From an uncultured Lachnospiraceae bacterium (lineage in GTDB: Bacteria > Bacillota > Clostridia > Lachnospirales > Lachnospiraceae): DNA of 64,000 nt. A program made the position numbers and the translations under genes. Positions 51,004 to 58,813 of this stretch are shown here, one piece after another. The notes beneath the pieces were generated by a model. It ran no database searches and was not told the origin of the DNA. It saw only the letters and a list, made by a program, of their open reading frames with translations. Each line of letters begins with the position of its first letter. Within the stretch, counting starts at the first letter, position 1. The stretch spans positions 124,001-188,000 of the forward strand of contig CAMWBY010000004.1 in NCBI GenBank assembly GCA_947172645.1, read 5' to 3'.

Positions 51004-52120
51004 TTTACTGTGGCTTCGGCCCGGCAAAGTGGGCGGGACAGAATCCTATATCAGGAATCTTCTCGACGGTTTTATGAAATTGGAAGAAGATTTCAATTTC
51101 ACGCTGCTTGTGTCCATGGATAACGCCGAGACATTCAGAAAATATGGGAAGGATAAAAGGTATAGCCTTCTCGTCGCTCCAATCGGCTCGGCGAATATTG
51201 CTAAGCGTATCCTGTGGCAAAATATGTTCCAGAATCGTTTTCTCCGCAGAGCCGGGTTCAGGAAATGCTTCGAGCCTGTGTATTGTAAGCCATGGCTGAA
51301 TGGCGGAATCGATTATACCTGCGTGATTCATGATTTACAGGCATTGCACTATCCGCAATACCATCCTTTCCATGAAGTGGCTTACTCCCGGTTGTGTTGG
51401 CGCATGGACGTAGCCAATGCGGCCAGAATTGTGGCGATTTCCCGTTGGGTTAAAGAAGATATAGAAAGCAGATACCGCAGGCGGGATATCAGGGTGATTT
51501 ATAATCCCATTTTAATCAAGAAAAATGAGACGGCTGACTTCCCCCCTTTAAGGGACAGATACGGGATTGAAGAAAAGCAGTTTTTTTATACAGTGAGCCA
51601 GATGATACCGAGCAAAAATCTGGAGACGCTTATCCGGATGATGGACAGGATTGTGCATGGACAATCTTTGGGTTGCGCAGAAGACTCCCTACCCTGTAAA
51701 CTTGTGATAAGCGGTGTCAACGGCCATGCAGCGGCTGAGTTAAAGAAGGAGATTTCTGCCAGGAAGCTGCAGGATGCGGTCATTTTGACGGGGTTTATCA
51801 GCAACGAAGAGCGCAACTGCCTGTATCAGGACTGCCACACCTTCCTGTTTCCAAGTGTTTTTGAGGGATTCGGGATGCCTCCCGTGGAGGCGATGCTGTT
51901 CGGTACGCCTGTAGTCACCACAAAATGTGCCTCTATCCCGGAGGTGACCCAGGGGAAGGCAGTATACGTGGATAACCCCTACGATGTGGAGGAATGGATT
52001 CGGAGAATCCGGGATGCAAAGAGCGGGCAGGGCGTTTGCGATTTTAACATCTATGAACCGGAACGGATATCAAGACAGTATCTGGCGTTTTTGAAGGAGC
52101 CTGTATGGAAGAAAAAATAA
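50975..52120 (+). CDS. Glycosyltransferase family 4
   Basis: 381 residues. IDLLWLRPGKVGGTESYIRNLL is the N-terminal glycine loop, VIHDLQALHYPQY the acceptor-domain His segment, TVSQMIPSKNLETLI the start of the donor domain, and FEGFGMPPVEAMLFGTPVVTT the EX7E region. This set fits the mannosyl- or rhamnosyl-type GT4 enzymes (WbdA/mannosyltransferase B-like). Its start lies within the DUF2304 gene and its end overlaps the next GT2 gene by 16 bases, so the four genes from 49907 onward form one coupled block. Confidence 0.92.
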   Translation: MKKAENIAIDLLWLRPGKVGGTESYIRNLLDGFMKLEEDFNFTLLVSMDNAETFRKYGKDKRYSLLVAPIGSANIAKRILWQNMFQNRFLRRAGFRKCFEPVYCKPWLNGGIDYTCVIHDLQALHYPQYHPFHEVAYSRLCWRMDVANAARIVAISRWVKEDIESRYRRRDIRVIYNPILIKKNETADFPPLRDRYGIEEKQFFYTVSQMIPSKNLETLIRMMDRIVHGQSLGCAEDSLPCKLVISGVNGHAAAELKKEISARKLQDAVILTGFISNEERNCLYQDCHTFLFPSVFEGFGMPPVEAMLFGTPVVTTKCASIPEVTQGKAVYVDNPYDVEEWIRRIRDAKSGQGVCDFNIYEPERISRQYLAFLKEPVWKKK

Positions 52121-53025
52121 GCGTCATTTTAGTCAATTACAATGGAAAACAATATAACGATGCATGTATAGATTCTATCTTGAAAAGCACCGTGGCGGCG
52201 CGGATTCAGGTAGTGGTAGTGGACAATGCATCCGACGACGGCTCCCGGGAAGCGATTCAGGATAAATGGGGCGGTGACGCAAGAGTACACGTCATTCCAT
52301 TGGAGGAGAATTATGGATTTTCCAGGGCTAACAATGAAGGAATCCGTTGGTCCATAGGACAGGGAATCCGGTATTTCCTTCTCTTGAACAATGATACGGA
52401 AATCGAGCCGGACACCGTTGGACAGATGATGGATTATCACCGGAAAACCGGACGGATTGTGGTGCCTAAGATTCTGTATGCGGACAGGAGGGACACTGTC
52501 TGGTGCGCCGGGGGAAGTTTTACGCCTGTTATCAGGAAGGCGGTACAGCGCGGACTGAATGAGAAAGATGGTGAAAAATATCATAAAAGCGGCAGGTGCG
52601 GGTTTGCCAACGGATGTGCGCTTTTTCTTTCCAGGGAAATCGTGGAGCGCGCGGGTTACCTGGACGAGAGGTTTTTTCTCTATTATGAGGATACGGAGTA
52701 CAGTATGCGCGCGGCGGCGTGCGGCGTGGAGATTGGTTACTGTGCGGACGCCATTGTCTACCATAAGGTGAACGGTTCCACAGGAGGGAACGGAAAACCG
52801 GCCAACGCTTACTATATCACGAGGAACTGGCTGCTTTGCAACAGCATCCATATGCGGGGCAGGAAATATGTGAATGGGCGGTTTTTATTGTTTTTCGTCT
52901 ATTTTCTCTGCAACAGGGCGGCCTGGTTCCTGATTTGGATGGCCCAGGGAAAAGGGAGGATGTGCGTGGCACAAGCCAGGGGCATCCGGGACTTTTTTAT
53001 GAAAAAATGGGGCCGTGAACAGTAG
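52105..53025 (+). CDS. GT2 glycosyltransferase, rhamnosyltransferase-like
   Basis: 306 residues. ISVILVNYNGKQYNDACIDSI, VVVDNASDDGS, NYGFSRANNEG, LLLNNDTEIEPD and YEDTEYSMRAAACGVE are the hallmark series of WbbL/RfbF-like GT2 proteins. The C-terminus has a hydrophobic stretch (FLLFFVYFLCNRAAWFLIWM) that may anchor it in the membrane. Rhamnose transfer is common in this group but not assured, and no dTDP-rhamnose synthesis genes are present in the window. The start overlaps the preceding GT4 gene by 16 bases. Confidence 0.91.
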   Translation: MEEKISVILVNYNGKQYNDACIDSILKSTVAARIQVVVVDNASDDGSREAIQDKWGGDARVHVIPLEENYGFSRANNEGIRWSIGQGIRYFLLLNNDTEIEPDTVGQMMDYHRKTGRIVVPKILYADRRDTVWCAGGSFTPVIRKAVQRGLNEKDGEKYHKSGRCGFANGCALFLSREIVERAGYLDERFFLYYEDTEYSMRAAACGVEIGYCADAIVYHKVNGSTGGNGKPANAYYITRNWLLCNSIHMRGRKYVNGRFLLFFVYFLCNRAAWFLIWMAQGKGRMCVAQARGIRDFFMKKWGREQ

Positions 53026-53034
53026 GAAGGAACA

Positions 53035-54276
53035 GTGACGGATATGAAAAAACTTCTTTTTATTTCCTATTTCGCGCCCTATGACCGGGTGGACCATGCG
53101 GGCGGCAAAGTCCATAATTTCTATGTCAAGAAACTGCAGAAGGAAAAGAATTATGACATGACGCTGCTGACGATGTGCTATCAGAGGGAGTGCGAAAAGC
53201 TGGACCTGGAAGAGTATGGCATCAAGCATCGCCTTGTGGTATTGGATCAATCGCCTGTCCAAAAATATGTGCGCATGTTTTTCAGCGGGTTTTCCTATTT
53301 CAACCCATTTGATAAGTACGGAAAAGTCCTGTTAAATTATGAAAGATACCGGTTAAAAAAGATGATTGGCCGTTATGCCGCCCAGGGGGAGCGGCCCGAC
53401 TTGATTATTTTACAGTGGACACAGATTATTCTGCTGATGCCTTTTGTGAAAAAGCTGTATCCCGACACGAAAATTGTGGTCATTGAAGAGGATGTGCTTT
53501 TCCTCAATTTCTTCCGCCGGATTGGATTGGCGGGGAATCCCTGGCGGAAGTATGTGGCCACATACCAATACCGGAATCTCAGGAAGCGGGAACTTGCCGC
53601 GCTGAGAGAGGCGAAGCAGATTGTGGTAAACAACTTTAAAGATGCCAGACTTCTTACAGAAAACGGCATAGACGGAAAGGATATTTTCACGTCTTCCGTA
53701 TATTTTGAGAATTATAGCGCTGTGAAAAGAAGCGGCGCAGGATGCTGTGAGGAGGGCGGAAAGTACCGGGACATTCTTTTTTATGGCGCCATGCACAGGG
53801 ATGAAAACCATATCAGCGTCATGTGGTTCATTGAGAATGTACTGCCGCTTCTACCGGAGCGGTTTCGCCTGGTGGTGGTGGGAGCCCGCCCGAGGAAGGA
53901 GCTGCAGGCTCTTGCAGGCGACCGGGTCAAGGTGATGGGGTTCGTGGAGGATATTACCGGATATTTCGCTTCCTGTTTCTGCCTGGCGGCGTCCCTAAGG
54001 CTTGGGGCAGGCATTAAAGTAAAAGTTTTGGAGGCGATGTCCGCGGGTGTTCCGGTATTGACAAACGATATCGGCATTGAGGGCATCGGCTGTCACAAAG
54101 ACAGGGAATACTGGCACTGCGAGACGGCACAGGAGTATGCGGACACGATTCTGTGGATGGAAAATCATTCCCAAGAGGCAGTGCAGATAGCGGAGAATGG
54201 GAAGAGATATATCGAAGAGAACTTTGATTTGGAAAAAAGATATGAGGAACTTGTCAGGTTGTGGGATAAAATGTGA
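53035..54276 (+). CDS. Glycosyltransferase family 4
   Basis: 413 residues from GTG 53035, with AGGA seven bases upstream; ATG 53044 is an alternative that would shorten it by three residues. LFISYFAPYDRVDHAGGKVHNFYV holds the N-terminal loop, ILFYGAMHRDENHISVMWF begins the donor domain, and RLGAGIKVKVLEAMSAGVPVLTND is the C-terminal block. In that block, Lys-Val-Leu-Glu replaces the first Glu region, the form seen in GT4/GT1-like enzymes of the group that carry an RxGxGxKxKxxE motif. An AT-rich gap with an extended -10 promoter follows it. Confidence 0.88.
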   Translation: MTDMKKLLFISYFAPYDRVDHAGGKVHNFYVKKLQKEKNYDMTLLTMCYQRECEKLDLEEYGIKHRLVVLDQSPVQKYVRMFFSGFSYFNPFDKYGKVLLNYERYRLKKMIGRYAAQGERPDLIILQWTQIILLMPFVKKLYPDTKIVVIEEDVLFLNFFRRIGLAGNPWRKYVATYQYRNLRKRELAALREAKQIVVNNFKDARLLTENGIDGKDIFTSSVYFENYSAVKRSGAGCCEEGGKYRDILFYGAMHRDENHISVMWFIENVLPLLPERFRLVVVGARPRKELQALAGDRVKVMGFVEDITGYFASCFCLAASLRLGAGIKVKVLEAMSAGVPVLTNDIGIEGIGCHKDREYWHCETAQEYADTILWMENHSQEAVQIAENGKRYIEENFDLEKRYEELVRLWDKM

Positions 54277-54375
54277 TGGGAGTTTCGATGAAATCTTTTC
54301 TGGATTAGTTTATGGAGATAATTATGCAAAGTATAGAATAAAGAGATATCGGTGGTGTTTGGATGTGAGGACATA

Positions 54376-54384
54376 TGGTATAAT
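54376..54384 (+). promoter_or_regulatory. Extended -10 promoter candidate
   Basis: TGGTATAAT gives an extended -10 with perfect TATAAT at 54379-54384. TTGGAT lies 14 bases upstream, too close for a normal -35, so the extended -10 would have to act largely alone. The start would fall near 54391, about 50 bases before the ATG at 54441. It lies in the 164-base gap between two GT4 genes, one of the few gaps of that size in this half of the window. Confidence 0.45.
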
Positions 54385-54440
54385 GTATGCGGCAACAGCG
54401 CCGTCGGGCAGGATTTTCGGATTGAAGATGAGGAACGTAC

Positions 54441-55619
54441 ATGGCTAAGATTGGTTTTATCATAAATTCATTGTTTGCGTGCGGCGGGGAAGAGCGGGTA
54501 GTTTCTTTGATTGCTTCCGAACTGTCGAAATACCATAATATTACAATTTACACCTTTGAGAGCCGTCGCCTGGAAGGCGGGAAGCGCAACGACTATCATT
54601 TGTCTAAGCAGATTAGGGTGGAAGAAACCGCCGGGCCCAGGGAGCCTTTCTTCTGGCATGGGATTAAAGTGCTGTATAACCTGACCGGGATGACTGCCGG
54701 GAGGATATCCCAGTATTTACTGAAAAATGCGTTCTATCCGGAGGAATATCTGGAGGAGTGGGCGGCACGGATTAACCGTGAAGAATATGATTTGATGATA
54801 GCGGTCTCGGGGGCCAATACAATCCTTCTTGGCTACATAGCGGACCGGATTCGGGCGAAGTGCATCAGTTGGGAGCACAGCTCTTTTGAGGGATATTTTG
54901 ACCGGAAGACGGGGTATTACAGGAACCGCATGGAAGTCTATCGCTCCTGCGCTTCTAAATTGAGCGCAAGAGTGGTGCTGAACCGGGATATTGCGCATAA
55001 ATATGCTGTTAGGTTAGGCTTGGATACGGTGTTGATTCCAAATCCCAAGAGTTTTTCCAGTGAGAAGAAAGCAGATATGGACTCCAGGTGTTTTGTCACC
55101 TGCGGAAGAGTGGAGCGGGAGAAGGGATACGACGATTTGATAGAGGCGTTTGCGCTGTTCCATGAGAAAAACCGTGCTTGGAAGCTTCTTATCATTGGAG
55201 GGGGGAGCATGGAGCAGAAGCTTCATGCATTGATTCAGGAGAGAAAACTTGACGATTGCGTGACGATTACAGGATATATCCATGAGGTAAAAGAGAATCT
55301 CCTGAAGGGTTCCGTTTTTATGATGACTTCCAGGTGGGAAGGGTTTCCCATGACGGTCACAGAGGCATTGGAAATGGGCCTTCCGGTCATTGCCTACGAT
55401 ATCCCGGCGATGGAGCCGCTTGTCACGGACGGGACAGAGGGCAGGATTGTTCCGGCTTTCCAGAGGGACAGGCTTGTGGAGGCCATGGAGGAGATTACCG
55501 CTGACCCGGCTATGCGACGCAGGATGTCGGAGAATGCCTTGGCGAAGGCGCAGACGCTGCGGCCGGAGGAAATAGTGAAGCAGTGGCTTGTGTTGATAGA
55601 GGATGTGCTTGCGGAGTAG
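54441..55619 (+). CDS. Glycosyltransferase family 4
   Basis: 392 residues. IGFIINSLFACGGEERVVSLI carries the GGxER loop, SWEHSSFEGYF is the acceptor-side segment, TCGRVEREKGYDDLIEAF the start of the donor domain, and SRWEGFPMTVTEALEMGLPVIAYD the EX7E region. The pattern resembles galactosyl- and N-acetylgalactosaminyl-type GT4 enzymes (AmsD/PglJ-like), but the donor cannot be fixed. The gene has its own candidate promoter and is followed by an epimerase gene after 81 bases. Confidence 0.92.
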   Translation: MAKIGFIINSLFACGGEERVVSLIASELSKYHNITIYTFESRRLEGGKRNDYHLSKQIRVEETAGPREPFFWHGIKVLYNLTGMTAGRISQYLLKNAFYPEEYLEEWAARINREEYDLMIAVSGANTILLGYIADRIRAKCISWEHSSFEGYFDRKTGYYRNRMEVYRSCASKLSARVVLNRDIAHKYAVRLGLDTVLIPNPKSFSSEKKADMDSRCFVTCGRVEREKGYDDLIEAFALFHEKNRAWKLLIIGGGSMEQKLHALIQERKLDDCVTITGYIHEVKENLLKGSVFMMTSRWEGFPMTVTEALEMGLPVIAYDIPAMEPLVTDGTEGRIVPAFQRDRLVEAMEEITADPAMRRRMSENALAKAQTLRPEEIVKQWLVLIEDVLAE

Positions 55620-55700
55620 AATCGGTTCGTAAAGATATATGTTCAGGAACATTGGCAGCGCTGCAACAGGGACAGATATGGTGAAAAGGATATTTTATAT

Positions 55701-56633
55701 ATGAAAAAATGTTTACTAATCGGCGGGGCCGGATTTATCGGGACAAATTTAAGCCTGTGCCTTGCGCATGCAGGATACGACGTTACTGTCTGTGACTGTG
55801 TCGGGAGCGAGGCTGTTCCAAAGGTATTAAGCGGGTTAAAGTATATTCAGATGAATTACTTTGAACAGGATATAGAAGACAGCCTGTTAAGGCAGCAGGA
55901 CATGGTGGTGCTGTTAATTAGCAGCGTCAGTCCCAATAGTTCTATGGCAAGCCCACAGGTATGTTACGGCAAAGATGTGGTCAGGATGACGGAGCTTCTG
56001 GAGCAGATGCGTCGGTGTGACGTGGGCAGACTGGTGTTTGTCTCTTCCGGCGGGACAGTGTATGGGAACCAAGACGCTTTATGCCTGCGGGAAGATATGG
56101 CCACTTATCCGATTAACCATTACGGGATTATGAAGCTTACCCAGGAAAAGATACTCTTTATGTACAATGAGCTGTACCGGATGGACAATCTGGTTTTTAG
56201 GCTTGCAAATCCATATGGAGAAGGCCAGAAGAAGGCTTCCGGCGTGGGAGCGGTGACTGCTTTTTTGCAGAGTATTATGCATGATGAGAAAATTTATCTG
56301 TATGGACGTGGCGAGTCTGTACGGGATTATATCCATATTGAAGATGCGGTAGGAATGATGCGCCTGTGCATGGAAAAAGATAAGGCGGAGGGCACGAAAG
56401 CCCTCTATAACGTGGGTACGGGGCAGGGGCACAGCATTATGGAAGTGCTGAAACTGGCGGAAGCTGTGACAGGTAAGGCCGCCGATGTGGTATGTCTGGA
56501 GAAACGTCAGTTTGACGTAGCGCGCAATGTATTGGATATTTCCAAGATTCTTTCCTTTATCGGAGAATATGAATGCATGGGCCTGGAGGCAGGAATGAAG
56601 AAATACTATGACGTATTGGAAGGAGCAGTCTGA
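55701..56633 (+). CDS. NAD-dependent sugar epimerase/dehydratase
   Basis: 310 residues of the extended short-chain dehydrogenase family. GGAGFIG (8-14) binds NAD, FVSSGGTVYG (113-122) holds the catalytic Ser region, and YGIMK (Tyr141, Lys145) is the active YxxxK. RGESVRDYIHIEDAV and YNVGTGQGHSIMEVL are typical of GalE-like and nucleotide-sugar epimerases. The nucleotide sugar it converts is not evident; UDP-glucose/galactose or a GlcNAc equivalent would be the default guess. It is the only nucleotide-sugar metabolic enzyme seen in the window, and its stop overlaps the next gene by one base. Confidence 0.88.
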   Translation: MKKCLLIGGAGFIGTNLSLCLAHAGYDVTVCDCVGSEAVPKVLSGLKYIQMNYFEQDIEDSLLRQQDMVVLLISSVSPNSSMASPQVCYGKDVVRMTELLEQMRRCDVGRLVFVSSGGTVYGNQDALCLREDMATYPINHYGIMKLTQEKILFMYNELYRMDNLVFRLANPYGEGQKKASGVGAVTAFLQSIMHDEKIYLYGRGESVRDYIHIEDAVGMMRLCMEKDKAEGTKALYNVGTGQGHSIMEVLKLAEAVTGKAADVVCLEKRQFDVARNVLDISKILSFIGEYECMGLEAGMKKYYDVLEGAV

Positions 56634-58792
56634 TGTTTGTCTTACCGGTGGTTGTTTATTTCCTCTTCCTGGTGCTCTATTTTAGCAGGAAGAAAAATAT
56701 CGTAGAGTCGGTTGTGGTATCCTGGCTGTTTGTCACGTTCTATACATGGCTTGTTGTGGAGCTGTCCAGTCTTTTTGGAGTGCTCAGTACTGTGACGACG
56801 CTGTTCTCATGGGGCGTGGCCTGCGCCGTGCTTGGGGTTTATGTCGTCAAGAACCGCCTTTTGCGCAAAACGGCGGATTATTTCAGGACGGATTACCGGA
56901 TATCCTGTATTTTGAGGGAACACAGAGCTAATCTGGTTTGCCTGTTGATTTTCTGTTCTCTGGTCTTTGTACTGTCTGCGCTACGAAGCCAGAATCTGAT
57001 TGACAACCTGTATCACAGGCTGACGAAAATCATGCACTGGATACAGAATGGCAATGTGGGATATTTCGCCACTGCGGTGCCGGGTGAGATTCAGTACTCC
57101 AAACTGGCGGAATATATGAATGCCCAGATTTATCTTCTGAAAGGGCCTGACCGTCTGATTAATATCGTCCAGGCAGGCGCCTATGTCTGCTCAGGGTGTT
57201 GTATCTACGGTATTGCCAGGAAGATAGGCGCTTCCCGGAAGTTTGCGTTTCTTTCGGTATGGATTTTCCTGTTGACTCCTATGGTTATTGTGGAGACGCT
57301 TACGACACAGACAGATGTGGCGGCCGGGTTCTATCTTCTGTCTTTTGCATATTTTCTCCTGGACTATATCCATGTGGATAAGTTGCGTATGAACAGGCGG
57401 TGGGCATTCCTGTCGGTGTGCCTGTCTGCAAGCGTGCTGTTCGGCTATTTGACGAAACCTACGGTATGCTTTGCTATGGTGTTTTTCTTCCTGTGGATGT
57501 GCATTGTGCGCATTGTCCGGCGGGATAAGGTTGCGGTACTGTTGCAGCATGTGCTAATCGGGGCGGTGGTGGCGGCAGTTTTGTTTGTGCCGGAGGCGGT
57601 AAGGTTCTATCAGTATCGCCAGATTCCCAATGTGGTGTATGATGTGCCTGCGGCGGAAGAGACGGAGCCGGAAAATGGGGGAGAGCAATCTTCGGAGAGC
57701 GGTGGCCAAGATGGCGGGAGACAGGAGGCAGCAGCGGAGCCGGAAGAGGAATCCGGTCAGTCCGCAGACAATATGTCCGTGGCATCAGATAAGCCAGAGA
57801 ATACATCGGGTGCGGGTGTACAGGAACCACAGACAGAAGCGCCGGCAGACCAACGGGTCGATAACAATACAATTGCCGATAAAGTGGTCTCTAATCTATT
57901 TAATCCGAAGGAGTTTATTGTGGTTGCTGCCAGGAACCTTGGCGCCACTGCCACAAGCCGCAGTTTTCCCAAGATAAATAACCTGATTACGCGCTTCGTG
58001 GAGAAGTGTGAGTCGGTATTGAATTATTCCGGAGGATACAGGTATTTCCGGGTTTTGGCGGAAGAAGGCTTCGGGGAGACCAGTGAACCAAGTCCTTCGC
58101 TTATGTTCTTCCTTGTGCTTTCGTGGCTCTGTGCGGTTCTTAGAATAAGCAAGATTAAGACGGAACAGTTCTTATATCTGCTTCTCGGTTCAGTATCGAT
58201 GGTCGTACAGGCGGGGCTGATGAGCTATACTTGGTATAACCAGAGATACTTGCTTGGCGTGTTGGCCTTGATGTGCCCTGTATTCGGGGTAATTCTGGAA
58301 AACATACCGACAGGAATCAAAGCGCGCTCAAATATGGCAATCGCTATGGTTACCATATGCTGCTTTGGGATGGTGAATGCCTTAAGTTATGAGGTTCCCT
58401 ATGTGGTCTTTGGCTTCCAGGGGGAGAAGATACACCAGTATATGTTCCATGACAGTGACGCGGAGGCATATTACCGGCCAATGCTTGACTTTATCAACGA
58501 GAACGGCTATGAGACGGTGGGCACTTATGGATTCGTTTCCTATGAATATGTGCTCTGGCAGGGGATTGAGAACTTGGAGCGCATGGAGCATGTGAATATG
58601 GACCCGGTTCACTTCGAGTCTGCGAAACTTAGTGACACGACATTTGTGCCACAGTGTATTGTGGAAGAGATGCCGGAAGTATTTGGGATGGATGAGACAC
58701 TATACTGCAACGGACAGGCATATGTGTGCGGTTGGAGCGCTGCGGGGGAGAATGGCAAGAACTATGTGGTGTTGGTGGCGGATGAAGAGTAG
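56633..58792 (+). CDS. Large GT-C-like membrane protein with a disordered insert
   Basis: 719 residues with about twelve hydrophobic segments. The first large external loop reads SQNLIDNLYHRLTKIMHWIQNGNVGYF, and further on TTQTDVAAGFYLLSF, a layout like PMT/ArnT-type GT-C proteins. Residues ~337-420 (around 57640-57890) form a Glu/Gln/Ser/Gly/Ala-rich low-complexity segment between two helices, almost certainly an extracytoplasmic unstructured linker. The final ~120 residues after the last helix are soluble. It starts on the last base of the epimerase gene. A transfer role using a polyprenyl-phosphate sugar is inferred from topology only. Confidence 0.65.
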   Translation: MFVLPVVVYFLFLVLYFSRKKNIVESVVVSWLFVTFYTWLVVELSSLFGVLSTVTTLFSWGVACAVLGVYVVKNRLLRKTADYFRTDYRISCILREHRANLVCLLIFCSLVFVLSALRSQNLIDNLYHRLTKIMHWIQNGNVGYFATAVPGEIQYSKLAEYMNAQIYLLKGPDRLINIVQAGAYVCSGCCIYGIARKIGASRKFAFLSVWIFLLTPMVIVETLTTQTDVAAGFYLLSFAYFLLDYIHVDKLRMNRRWAFLSVCLSASVLFGYLTKPTVCFAMVFFFLWMCIVRIVRRDKVAVLLQHVLIGAVVAAVLFVPEAVRFYQYRQIPNVVYDVPAAEETEPENGGEQSSESGGQDGGRQEAAAEPEEESGQSADNMSVASDKPENTSGAGVQEPQTEAPADQRVDNNTIADKVVSNLFNPKEFIVVAARNLGATATSRSFPKINNLITRFVEKCESVLNYSGGYRYFRVLAEEGFGETSEPSPSLMFFLVLSWLCAVLRISKIKTEQFLYLLLGSVSMVVQAGLMSYTWYNQRYLLGVLALMCPVFGVILENIPTGIKARSNMAIAMVTICCFGMVNALSYEVPYVVFGFQGEKIHQYMFHDSDAEAYYRPMLDFINENGYETVGTYGFVSYEYVLWQGIENLERMEHVNMDPVHFESAKLSDTTFVPQCIVEEMPEVFGMDETLYCNGQAYVCGWSAAGENGKNYVVLVADEE

Positions 58793-58813
58793 AGGGATAT
58801 AGAGGATAAAACG

